From a virus, in IMG/VR virus record IMGVR_UViG_3300044712_000083, positions 50,192 to 114,191 of that record: DNA of 64,000 nucleotides. One strand, given 5' to 3'. A program made the translations under genes and the position numbers. Positions within the stretch are counted from its first letter, which is position 1. The number at the start of each line of letters is the position of its first letter. Under the pieces are notes generated by a model. The model saw only the letters and a program-made list of their open reading frames with translations. It was not told the DNA's origin and ran no database searches. Positions 8,701 through 20,200 of this stretch are shown here, piece by piece.

Positions 8701-11278
8701 CACTTTCTGCTAACTCATCTGTATAAATAAGATTACCTAATTTGACAGCAACATCTTTGAATCTATCAGATGTTTTGATAAATAATCTCATTTCATCAGA
8801 AAACTCTGATAATTGTTTATCAGTTAATGACTTATCAAATACATCTCTGTCTTTGTATAGTAAGTTGTATTCATTGATGATACGCTCACCAGTGTTTCTT
8901 ATATTACGAATAACCTGAACAAGCTCACTTAGATCACCAGCTGTTTGTGTAATACGAATAGCTCTACTAAGAAGTGCAAGTCTTTCTTTTCTTAAGTCAC
9001 GATCTTCTTCTTTAACTTCTTCTTGTTCTGTCATTTTATATAACAATACAAGATCCGCTACAACTTCATCAAGATCAGTATCACCTGTAGATTCTAATTC
9101 TTCAGATACTGGCAATAAGTATAACTCATTCTCAACATCAATTCTACTAGCATCAACATCTCCAATAGAAATACTAGATAAACGTAAATCTGATTCAGGA
9201 TCTTTTCTATCCTTACGCTTGAACTCCATAGCAATTGGAATAGCTCTCACCATACCAAAGTCCTCAACTCCATATTGCTCACGCAAGATTTGACGATATC
9301 TACTCAACTGAATACCAAATGCACCTTGCTTAAACCAAGCAACATCATCTTGATCATTCTTAATGTGCATGAACTTCCAGTCAAGGATGTGTGTCTTACC
9401 AGAAGGTTCTATAGCTAAGAAGTCAATTGTACCAGCCTCATCTGCAATAGGATCATAGATTACAACCTCAGATAAGATTAATGTATCTTTATCAAGTGTA
9501 TCTATTAATTCTAAATAGTAGTTCTCTAGTTCTTCATACATTCCATATGAAGGAAGATTAATCTCTTCTTGACTAGGAGCTTCTAAAGGTTTTGTTCTTC
9601 TAGTTCCATCTTCATTAAAGTATCTTCTATGGATTTCTTCTAAGTCTAAGTGACCAGCAATACCATAAGTTCTCTTTAATTCATTGAACTTCTTCTCTAT
9701 GTCTGTAAACTCTTTTTTAGGAAACTTCTTATTATACCAAGCTTTAACACGGTCTGTTACACGATTAGCAATTTTCTTAGCACTAGCTTGATTCTCATAC
9801 CAGTTAGTAGCTTCTTCTGTATCTAATAGAATAGGATCAGCCTTTTCATCAGAGTATTTCTTTTTAATAAGATTCTTTGTATCCTCGATGTTCTTTATAA
9901 TTTGCTCTTGAGCAGCAGTTACTGACTTCTGATAGAATACACCATTTGCTTGTAATTGATCTACAGTACCAATGTCTCCTGTAATAATCTGTTGAGCAGC
10001 CTCCTCAAACAAAGACATATCTGTCTTACGATATTGTCCATTGATGAAATCCATAATAGCATTCCACCATCTACGAATCATAGACAGGTTCTCTCTTTCA
10101 AGAAGCTCTGGGTATTGTTGTGAGTTGTCTAGGCTATTGATTATAACCTCAGCGATCAATTTATCTACAGCTTCCTTCTTGATCTTACGAATATCAGGTT
10201 TACCATTTGGTAACTGATAGTCTGGATCATTCTTGTAGGCTTCTAGCACTTCTTTATAGATGGCAAAGCGATCAATCTTAGAGATCATTTCTGTTACCAT
10301 AGAAGGATTCATGATCTCTATCATTGCTGTAGCAACGTGCACAACCTCTTCTGTTAATGCTTGTCCTTCTTTACCATCAGCAATAGCAATAACACGTCTT
10401 ACTAAGTCAGCAAGACCAGTGATATCATTACGCTTAAGTCCAGTTGATTTCATGTAATCAGATAACTTCTGGATAGGTACACCCATCTTCTCAGCTATCT
10501 TCTTAAGTTTTTCTAAAGCTTGCTCAGATGCTACAGACTGACGCATTGGTCCTTTCTTCTGATAGGATGTAGCAGAAGAAGCTGATTTATTAGTTGCTAC
10601 AAACTTTCTAAATCCTTCTATATCTTTTGCAGAACCTAGTATATGAATTTGTTCTGGATCAAATACAGTGACATCATTCTTTGTTACCTTCTCACCATTA
10701 ACATTATACTTAATTGGTAGAATTATAGAATCTTTTTTAGCTGCCTTTAATCTTTTTTCATTTGGTGAAGTAGGACTACCAAATTTTTTTTCACGCATTT
10801 CATCAAAGCCTTCTATTGTTGGTACTATAGTATATGGAGATTTAACATCTAAGATTGCTTGATATACTCTTCCTTTTCCATCTTCACCAATATAAGAAGA
10901 AGTTATTCTTTTACTAGGTGTAAAAAATATACCAGATGTAGTTCCATTAGATGGATCACTCATCTCCCAACCTTCTGAAAATGGCTTTTTAAAAACTTCA
11001 ATATTAGTAGCTTTACTTCCGTGATATAAAATATCTTTTACTTGACTATCAGGAAAGATAGTATCTAAGTATGCAGAGTATTCTTCTTCATCACCAATCT
11101 CAGCTAGTTCAGGAGTAGATGAGAATACACTAGCTACTCCTGGTTTAACTGTTGGTATATATTCTTCTTGAGGAACTTCTCCTTCATATATATCCCATAG
11201 GAAATATGCTATATCGTTTCCTCTAGCTGCTACTAACTGATTCCAAGAATCTAAATTTTTATTTGGACAAGTTGCCAT
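5753..11278 (-). CDS. giant virion cargo protein with ART-PolyVal-like and RecB-like nuclease domains
   Basis: This 1841-residue protein is the last gene of the polymerase module. Near residues 85-230 it has an ADP-ribosyltransferase-like pattern (LYHGS, then GIFFTPSKR, then a closing VFDPEQIHILGSA) that resembles ART-PolyVal domains of phage polyvalent proteins. Near 310 there is an EEVVH helix, a degenerate zincin-like element. Near 605-635 there is a PD-(D/E)XK nuclease signature of RecB/Cas4 type: an upstream Glu in SEVVIY, Asp in GTIDFL, and ILDWK. Long charged helices follow. Near the C-terminus there is a hydrophobic stretch (ILFTLMTILFTGGFGLIAP) before a five-Asp cluster. The start lies 1 base after the polymerase gene. 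Ejection with the DNA is inferred from the context; enzymatic activity is not proven. Confidence 0.75.
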   Translation of the reverse strand: MATCPNKNLDSWNQLVAARGNDIAYFLWDIYEGEVPQEEYIPTVKPGVASVFSSTPELAEIGDEEEYSAYLDTIFPDSQVKDILYHGSKATNIEVFKKPFSEGWEMSDPSNGTTSGIFFTPSKRITSSYIGEDGKGRVYQAILDVKSPYTIVPTIEGFDEMREKKFGSPTSPNEKRLKAAKKDSIILPIKYNVNGEKVTKNDVTVFDPEQIHILGSAKDIEGFRKFVATNKSASSATSYQKKGPMRQSVASEQALEKLKKIAEKMGVPIQKLSDYMKSTGLKRNDITGLADLVRRVIAIADGKEGQALTEEVVHVATAMIEIMNPSMVTEMISKIDRFAIYKEVLEAYKNDPDYQLPNGKPDIRKIKKEAVDKLIAEVIINSLDNSQQYPELLERENLSMIRRWWNAIMDFINGQYRKTDMSLFEEAAQQIITGDIGTVDQLQANGVFYQKSVTAAQEQIIKNIEDTKNLIKKKYSDEKADPILLDTEEATNWYENQASAKKIANRVTDRVKAWYNKKFPKKEFTDIEKKFNELKRTYGIAGHLDLEEIHRRYFNEDGTRRTKPLEAPSQEEINLPSYGMYEELENYYLELIDTLDKDTLILSEVVIYDPIADEAGTIDFLAIEPSGKTHILDWKFMHIKNDQDDVAWFKQGAFGIQLSRYRQILREQYGVEDFGMVRAIPIAMEFKRKDRKDPESDLRLSSISIGDVDASRIDVENELYLLPVSEELESTGDTDLDEVVADLVLLYKMTEQEEVKEEDRDLRKERLALLSRAIRITQTAGDLSELVQVIRNIRNTGERIINEYNLLYKDRDVFDKSLTDKQLSEFSDEMRLFIKTSDRFKDVAVKLGNLIYTDELAESAKTKEEKKQVAERKRVLEELTLEASAIARTQQSVKKLLIGKGGFGDKYIGWRNLVGGLMDPEAVIKGISSWFRGVSDLGSKSLQILFKVTQAAENKASKDGIALVNELLEIRKELMEGGNVMEKIRSIYQKDDEGKRMNNLVYVYTKEFREAVDKNANDPEGGDKNWLLNNIDVEAYKKEAAEVLDRQIKSIERNNPGNDDETIKRRKFLIEQQKRKYDIDRVDFDGWNNYIVKRHPLEKWYSEEYKRIMQDPGLLKLYNFIEKVNNIAAEEGYISNMIKKTFLPFVAKTMAEEVAFDGVGSAIANFYENLGKIGDDLRITSKDVGLGEINQFTQQIENGIPKYYTKDFTKKEAGDTTDFSQISEDIFANLVLYIQHVQKYKYLKEVSGQLKLLSTIEEFKGHLQTTRLGDVVTKEDGTPVVITTENKENTETYDNFYKALVLQQRYPLSDADTAIGNPMNIIKRLINKAAGREVYKENPTPLSAVKTMEKINKWYQLKALGLDPFSGLANLFGANIQMSALAGTYFKSREFLSSEADLMSGIFQNEESAETFVQLMETFMPLKDSPFKKLYEEAGISALTRANLGDMLMFFMRKPEEFIDKAVFLTLMKNSMVVDGNIVNIKQYVSAKYQNRADSSALYRESKKKINEEIEELKKTKSMWVTKRLENGKLVIPGLDLNNLDETQRLTNLSRNIARSITGNLSNGDINKAGMNIWARSAMVFQNWIPRLVDVRFSEFKKTSDDFSVRIDPVTGKVTGERYDIGRLRLLTTVWVTSVRDLSSNITNILTANEKGMAIIDELFLKYKKEWKDRTGTEMNMSKADFTDMIVNNLRNQIKELGILFTLMTILFTGGFGLIAPDDDDDKATKNAKRYTERMLNKFTDELSFFYNPMEIERILSGDKLPALGLFADVFKFAGQLGQEITGQDFDAETTPEEVRKKVYPIKTLMKLTPGFKPVINLGASFSNDFAKEFDITIQAENNMR

Positions 11279-11279
11279 A

Positions 11280-14200
11280 TTAACAGATTAAATCATTTAG
11301 AATTTTACCAATTTCCTTTATGGAGAAGCCAGCAGCTAGTAAGTTCTCTGCAGTTACATCAGCTTTATTCCAAGGCTTACCTCTTAATAGAACTGTTTCT
11401 TCAGCAGTAGGATTCTCAACTACAGCATCTCCTTGATCACCGCGTAATTCATCTCTAACTTCCATAATTATTTTTGAGAATCTTCCTTTATCTTGTTCTA
11501 CACCACCAAGCTTATGTGTAATTTCCATGTTGCCTGTTTCTAATAACTTCTCTAACTTGTCTGGATTCTGAGTGAATGATTCAGTCATTAACTTCTTCAT
11601 CACTTTGTTGTAAGCACCATCCCACTGTTTAGTGTTCAAGTCTTTGATTCCTTCACCAATCTTCTTAGCGTTGTAACCATTTGCTTTAACTAATGAATCT
11701 AAAGTCTTTTGCTGATCAGCAGTTAGTTTACGAGTCTTTAAGTAACTGTTTGTATATAACAATTTAGATGCTTGTAATGCTCCTTCTACAGTTAAGAATA
11801 CTTTATACTTTCCTGCAATTAATGTACGGAAACGCTTAAAGGCAAAGTTACTTAAATCTTTGTATTCTCCACTAGTAAACATTACATTTATTTTTTCAAC
11901 ATCTTCTGTCTGCTCATTCTGTACAGGAGTTCCTAAAGACTTGTCAAAATAGTAAAGTACATTCTCATCTGTAACTTCTGATTTAGAAATACGTTGACCT
12001 TTGCTGTTCTGTGCATTTACAACTTTGATGTATCCATTGTCAATTACAGAAGCTCTATTTGTGTCATAGTATTCATTAGCTCTGAAACCATCACCCAAAG
12101 CATTGATCATCTTATAGATGTAGCTCTTGTATGTTTTACCATCACTACCAATGTTTGTTCTCATGTAAGGTTTTCCATCTGCATCTTTAACACGTTGGAA
12201 CAATCCTTTATATATAAATGAATAGTCTCCTTTAGCTCTCATTGCAAACTTCTGCTTTGATGTAAGCTTAGGATCTTCCCATGTATATGTAATCACATCA
12301 CTATTAGACTCTTTGCTAAATGCAGAGATCTTAATGATCATTGGTAAGTTCTTGAATGCTACAGCTTGCTTCACTGATTTAGGAAGGATAAGATCAGGAT
12401 TAAACTTACGACCTGTAGCTTCACTAACTTTATACTTACCACGCTTAGTAGGTACAACATCGCTATTGTTCCAGTTGTTTCTTTGGAAAGCATTCATTGT
12501 ATAGAAATCATCCAAGTTTGTCATCTTATCAATCTTAGATAAGGCAGCATTGTAGATATCTGTAAAGTCCTCATAAGGAAGTAAAGATGTAAATGAAATA
12601 GGAGATGATGTAAGACCTGACTGTAGAACAGCTACGTTAACTAAGTTCTTGTATAGATCTTCGTTCTCTCTTCCTTTCAAATAATTCTTGATCTCTTCAA
12701 ATGCATAGATGATTTGGTTTTGATCGTACACCTTGTTATCCTTATTGATAATCTGAATGTTATATACGTTGCTACCATCTTGATCAATGGAAGTCATACG
12801 TAACGAGTTGATTACCTGATTGTTATAAAGATCATGAGTTGGATTAGCTTTAACTTCATTCACAAAGTTCATCATCTTATTAGCAAAGTTTTCCTTATCG
12901 CTAATTAATAACTCAGGAATAAACGCTGCCATATTACCATCAACTTGTACAGCCCAGTCAAATAAACTCTTAACTGCCATCTGTGCAACCTTAGTAAAGT
13001 CTCTATCTGACATATCTACATATGGCTCAAGAACACGGTGCATCAACGGTCTAATGTTTCCTGAATCAGAGATTAGGAACTTAGCAAGACCATCTCTAAT
13101 TTCTTTGATGTAGTCATATAGATTTTTGATGAATGATTCTTCCATCAACATATCTACACCAGGAACAACTGTACCCTCACTGTTTAATGATGAGAACATT
13201 GTACCTTGAGCTTTGTCAAGTTGCATTTGCTTCTTGAATACAATGAATGGATCATTGATTGTAGCTGTGTCAAAGTTAGAACCTTGTGTCACTTGATATA
13301 AGTGATTAGCCATTCTAGCATACTTCAAGAACTCCTTCAACATGTATCTCTGCTCAGCTTTCTCTGATGAAGTAAGTTTAGAAACTTTCTTACCAACTAA
13401 ACCTGCAAGAGTATCCGCATCAGGAATCTTTGTAGATTTCTCTGACATAGTAGAAGAGTAATCATTTAGAGTATCTTCTAATACACCATCATTGAACAAC
13501 CAACTATATCCTTGGCTTTCTAACTTACGTAAGAAGTCACGAATGATTGGTTGGTTCATGAACATAGCTACATCACGAATAGGTACACCAGCCTTAACTA
13601 AGAACATCCAAGTGGAGGCTACGTTAGGAGTAGCACCAAGTTCCATAATCCATGGACCTTTTGCAATATCCACATAACCATCAATGAACTGTCCTAAGAT
13701 GTCAGAGATGTATTCTTTAGCTTTGTTCTTAATCATTGACAAAGTAACAACCTTTCCTAATGTAGGATGATCAACTTCATTCTTCATCTCAAAGTTAATC
13801 ACACCATCTCCTAACCACATTTGATCTTCTTCAGACATGTTCTCTATCTTAGGTCTATCTAAGAACATGAACATACGCTGATTGTTAGCATGGTTAGTTT
13901 GGTTAACAGCAGCAATACCAATTGCATACTTACCTGTAACAAACGCATGACGAAGCTTAGACATAAACTCTCTGCTCAACATGTTTCCTGGAGAAGAGTA
14001 GTCTATCTCTTGAATACCAAGTAAACCATTAATCTCAGTTGCTAAACCTTTCAATTGATCAGCTGAGTTAGGTTTAGTTAACTGCTCAAAGTTCTCAGGA
14101 GATGTAACTAGATTCTCAGAAGATTGAATGTAAGCGTTCTGTAGAGATTTTTTATATAATGAATCAATTACAGCTTCTCTTTTTTCTACAGCAGTTATTG

Positions 14201-17200
14201 CTGCTTTTAAATCGCCTTCAATAAATGATTCTTTTTGAGCTTCTTCAAATAACTCATCATATAAAGATGCTTCATCTTTATTCATTGAATCGTACATCTC
14301 AGCAAACTTAGCTCTTGCTTCTTTACCAATTCCATAGAAAGGAATTACTTCAGGATAACCATTCTTGCCTGTACGCAAGTTTTTGAAGTAAATACTCAAC
14401 TTATCTATGTCAAAGTCAGATCCTGCTTTCTGTACAAGTGGTCCTGGAACAATTACAGAGTCACCAAACTCTGCTGGTAAGAACTTAGCAATACGGAATG
14501 CATCAATAGAGTTTTGCTTTTGTGTAGGAATACGGAATGCAATACCAGTGATAGCAGCTAATTGAGCTTTACCTTCTTCAGTGTTATTGAAGTAGTTCAT
14601 CAACTCCTCATCTGTCTTATCAGACTTAAACCAACGACCAACCATAATCTCACATACACGCTGACCATCATCATCTACATAGAATTTCAACACCTCAGAT
14701 ATGTATGCTTTACCTTTAACAGGATCTTTCTTAGCATTAACTGTTTCTAATAGACGAGAAGACATCTGTACCTTTTGACCACCAGTAATCTTTGGAGAGA
14801 TAACTGTAGAATCTGCAATAGAATACAAGATGTTTCTAAGTTGATCATACGCAGGCGTAGCCTCCATGATAACTTGTCCAGCTCTCATTCCTTCTAAAGC
14901 AGAGATCACATTATCGTTTACATCACGACTAGCAATTGAACTAGTTAATAAATCAATTACTTTATCAATGTTCGAAACAACATAACCATCCTTAGTTTTA
15001 GTAAGTCCTAACTTCTTTAATAATGTTTGGTAGCCAGTTTCTGTAATGGCTTCTAAAAGAGCTTGATTGTTTTTAATCTCTTTGTAAAGCTTAGACGCAG
15101 TTTCTTTATTTGTTTCTTGTGACCAAGCAATGAAACGCTCTTCAAACTCTTTACCTGGCATATAGTCTACAGGAACTCCTCCAGCCATAAAGTCCATAGT
15201 GATTAACTTTGTAGCTTGTGATCCACGAGTTACAATGTCTTCACTCTTAGAAGGAACTTCTGATTGAATATCAATGATACCAAAAGGAACATTAACAATC
15301 CCTTTGAACTTAGCGGTGTTCATTGCACCAGACTTATCATATAGATCATTAACTTGCTCAGCACCAACCTTTCTACCACTAGCATATACAGCATAGTCAA
15401 TATCTTCAGCTATCATCTTATCATATAGCTTAAGAGCATTGGTAGAATTAACTAAGTTACCTGCTTCATCCTTCTCACTTAACTCATGTAAAATACGATA
15501 TGATAGAGGGAATAATGCAAACTTGTCTAGCATTATATCATTGTAATCTTTACCATTATCTTTGTTACCACGAGAGATAGGCTTCAATGGAGTGTATGCA
15601 CTCTTGACACCAGGATTTCCTTTAGCAAGAAGTTCTTCTTCTTGTGGACTTAGCTTTTGTTTCTTATCACGCTTCTCCCACGCAATATCATAACGATACT
15701 GACGCTCTTCTGCACTATTCCATTCTCCAGCACGAATTCTAAACTTACGATGTGCAGGGAATGTAATCATACCACCACCATCAGTTTCATCATATGCTTT
15801 CCCCATGTATCCTTTAAGATCATGGATAGCTTTAACGTCTGCTAATGTAATAGTTCTGAAGTGATCACGAATGAAATTACTATAGCCAATTCCACCTTTC
15901 TCAAAGCCTTCATTGTATACACGCTCCATAGCCTTGTTCATCTTAGGGCTACCAGCCATAATCTTTTGACCTGGAGAGTTGAAGTTCTTGATACGCTTTA
16001 ATTCATCAGCATACTGATAAGGATCAGAATACAATAACTTATGCAATTCAATATTAGCAATCATGTAGTTTGCTGTTTGGGCATACATGATTTTATTGAA
16101 TTGCTCTTTAGAAATTGTAGACTTAGTAATGAATGGTAGATCCTCTACCTTGTATGAGTTCTCATCTTTTGTAGACTCAGTTACAATCTCGTATTGTTTT
16201 AATACGTTTTCTGTAAATGCATTTGCATCTTTAGTAATGAAATTAACAATAGCTTTATTAATTTCTTTCTCGTACTTCTCGTAAACTTTTTCTATAGAAC
16301 CTTCAGCATTAACAATCTTATCATGTAAAGCATTGCGTTCTGTTTCAGTCTTAGCAGCATCATCAGCTAAAATAGCTTTGAAGAAACGTAAATCTTTCTT
16401 GCTACGAGTTTCTTGTTTGTTCTGTACAAAGGTACGATTTGTATCACGAGATAAGCTAAGCTCATCCATGAAGTAACCTTTGAAGATGTTTAACACTTCT
16501 TCTGGATCTTTTGCTGTTACATGTTTACCCATGTAGTTCATCCACTCCATAGAAGCATCGCCTGGAACAAGACTTAGGAAGTATCCTGCTTCATTCAAGT
16601 TCATTTCAAGAATAGTACGCTCTTTGAAGTTTAACTTAGATGAAGGTTTCTTCTTGTTAGTAACAGCATTGTTCATACCATCAGCAACACCTGGCTTGAA
16701 ATATCTCTCTGAATTTTCCTTACGAAAACCTTTAGACGTAAACATTGATTTAATCAATACAGAGTTTCTTGCAAAGTCATCTGTAAGAATATATGAATAA
16801 CGTGTGTCACGTAACTCTTCTAAGTTATCAATCTTTGATAATACATCAAACAATTCACTAGCAGCATTTGGTCCAATGAATGTCTGTGTCTTCTCACCAT
16901 TAATGTTGTAGTATGTACTACTAAATTCAGGGTTATCAATCTTAGCCTTAAGTTCAGATAGAGTGTTCAGACGACCATCAATATCCAAAGTCTTTCCTTG
17001 GTTACTAATAATCTTACTTCCTTTAGAAATACTTTCATAAATACCTTTTACAGCATCATCAAAGTTCTTTCTATCTTGAACATTAAGTCTATCAACTTCA
17101 GAACGAGTGAAACCTTTAATTCCTAAATTATTTAAGAATGCTATTTGACCAGCAGTTTTCTTAAGATCAACTTTAGATAAACTACCTTTCTTACCTACAT

Positions 17201-20200
17201 AATTAACGCCTGACTTCTGAATGTATAATGATCCAGTTCTTGCTCGGTTAGTTAAACCTGCAAGGAAGTCTTTCTTAACTTGTCTAGCAGCTGTAGAGAA
17301 GTTAGAATCACCCACTTGGATATCACCATTAGCAAGAATGTAAACGTTCTTTACATCAGGGTTTTGCTTCTTGAACAATCTCCAGAATGCATTAACTAAG
17401 TTAACATCACCTTCTGTTGCTAAATCAGATAAGTCTCCATTGTGTGTTAAACGATTAACAACTCTCTCGTAGTTCTTATCACGCTTTGCTAAGTCAGTAA
17501 GATTATCAATCATCTCCTCTACATTACGTGCACCTACTACAGCATTCTGAATAGTTACATAAGCTTGTGCTGTAGGGATCAAACGAACACCACCTAATGC
17601 TGTCTCAACAAATTCTCCTGTTACAGGATCTACTTGTGGTAAGCTAGAAATTAATAACTTAACTGCAGCGTTGGCTTTCTTCAAACTATCAATCTTATCA
17701 GCTTGTTGGTAATCTCCACGTCCTGAGTTATTCTCATCATTTAGAATAACATTATCGTTCTCATCAAACTCAATACCAAACTTCTTCAAGTATGAATCAA
17801 GTTCACTGAAGATGTTATCCCACTGTTGATTAACTACAGAAAGTAAATTGTTTTGATTAGTTACTAACTTAGTGTAAACATCTTCTTCAATCTTTTTACT
17901 ATTACGTAATTCTTTAAGTAACTCAATGTTTGTTTCAAATAATTCTAATGTGATGTCTTTAAGCTCATCATATAGAATGTCTTTGTTTACATTGTTAAAC
18001 TCAAAGAAGTTTGTATCTGGTCTTTCAAGAATAGAGATTACAGCTTCGAATGTCATGTTCTGCAAGATGTCATTCAATTGAGCACTTGTTAAACCTGCCA
18101 CACGATACTTACTTGCATTGTCTCCAAATGCATCTTCAATATCAATGATTCCCTTGTTAGCAAAAGACAAAGCAGATTCATTAGCACTTGATTGTGCATA
18201 GTATCCAGATCCCATTTGTTGGAAGATCTTCTCTAAGTTACTCTTGGCTTGAGGACCAACAAATAATTCTTTAATGAATTGCCATAAGTCAGCAAAGAAC
18301 TGAGCAATAGCAGACTTCTCTTTATTAGCAGCTACAGGACGCTTTCCGTATTGGAAGTAATCTCTAGCTTCTTCAGCCATCTGCTCTCTAATCTCATCAT
18401 TACTAGCTTTAGAATACTCTATAGTTCTACCAGTTTCTCTATCTACAAATGTTCCTGTTCTAGCTCTAAACTCAGCACGTAATGCAGAACGCTCTGCAGG
18501 AGTAGTGAACATGTCCATTACTGCCTCAAATGCCTCGTGATAGATTGAACCAACCTCAGCATTCTCAGCTAAGTAGATAGCAGAATCTTTCAACATACCA
18601 AAAGCTCTAACACCATTAGCACCTTGAATTAAATTCTTAACACGATATAAAGGAATAGTTGGGAAGTTAGCTTTCATAAATGCAGCTACCTTCTCCCAGT
18701 TCTCACCTTCGTAATGATTGATTGATTCTAATAATTTTGCAAGTCTATACTTAGAATTATTACGTCTAGACTTACGTCTTTCTTGTTTAAGTAATTGCTC
18801 AGCAGTTGGTTCTTCTGATGTTGTTTCTTCTTCAGCTGTTTCTAATGCTGCTAATTCTTCATCATATTTACTATTTATCCAGTCTACAGCCTCTTCATAA
18901 GTATCAAATATATCACTCTCCTTTGTAGTCTGATAGAAAGCACTAAATCTTCCATCAGCTCTAGGTTCTTTAGGAACAAAGTCAAACGGATCACCTGTGT
19001 CTTCTAAATTTTTTTCTCTTCTTCTTTCTATATCAGCTATAGCATCTGTAGTTTCTTCTTCGGTAACCTCTTCCTCTTCAACAACTTCTTCCTCAGCAAC
19101 TTCTTGTGGAGTTGTTTTATTCTGCATAAGCTGAGCAGAAATAATCAACTGTGTAGCAATTTTAAATAACTCCTCTGGTTCTAAATCTTTAGCTGTTTCA
19201 AAATCAAGAGGAGCGTCTGCAGGATATGCTATCTTAGCAATAGCAAATAACTTATTAACTGCTTCTTGATGTTCTGGATCAGATGCAACAGAACGCATCT
19301 CATCATTGATCTTAACGTCTACAGCATATCCATCACCTTCTTTTACAGCAGTGTATTCAATCTCACCCAAGTATGGATGTGATTCTAATTGAGTTGTATT
19401 TAAGTCCTTACCATTTGTTTTAGTAGGCTTAGGTTCTGATGTAGTCTTCTTAGGTTTATTTGCCTTGCTTGCTGGAGTTAACTTTTTACTAGCCATAGCT
19501 TTTCTATTACTAGCAGTAGCTTTCTTCTCAGCTTTCTTCTCAGCAGTTTCAACTTTACTTCTATAGTATTCACGCTTACCATTGATAGTAAAGTAGATTG
19601 AATCTCTATTGATATCTGTAGCAGCTTCAATAGGTTTTAATCTTGTAGCTAATGGAATATCTTCTGTAGCTCTAGCAGAACCATCTGGGTTTTTGTTAGA
19701 TAGTAAGAATGATTGATAGTTCTCCCATCTCACCTTTGTCAACTCACCTTCTTCATTTACACCAGTGATTTGGTAGTAAGGAGCATCCCAGTTCTTAGTA
19801 GCTTGTGTAGAGTTAACATTACCATACATTCCTTGGATGATAGCAATAATTCCTTCTTTGCGTCTTTCTAATTCTGTAGGAGTGAAAGGAATCTTTAATC
19901 CTTTACCAGACATAGACAACAATAATGAATCCTCTTCATCGTTTGCATACTCAAAGAATATACTACTGAAGCCAGGATCTTTTTTGTTTCCTTCGGAATC
20001 TTTAGGAGTTCCCCAATAAACTACAGTCTTTAACCATTCGATAATCTCTGGTGAATCAGATGATATAGCATTACCATCTTTGAAGATATTATTAGATAGA
20101 CGTAAGATCATCTCATAGATAACTTCAGCTTCTTTCTTGTTGAAGTTTCTATTAACTAATTTAGCAAGACCATTTCTTAATGCAAGAAGAGGCATACCAA

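Noticed and set aside
18500-18560. Active HExxH protease in the polymerase protein
   Set aside because: The helix reads HEAFE, lacking the second His, so catalytic activity cannot be claimed.
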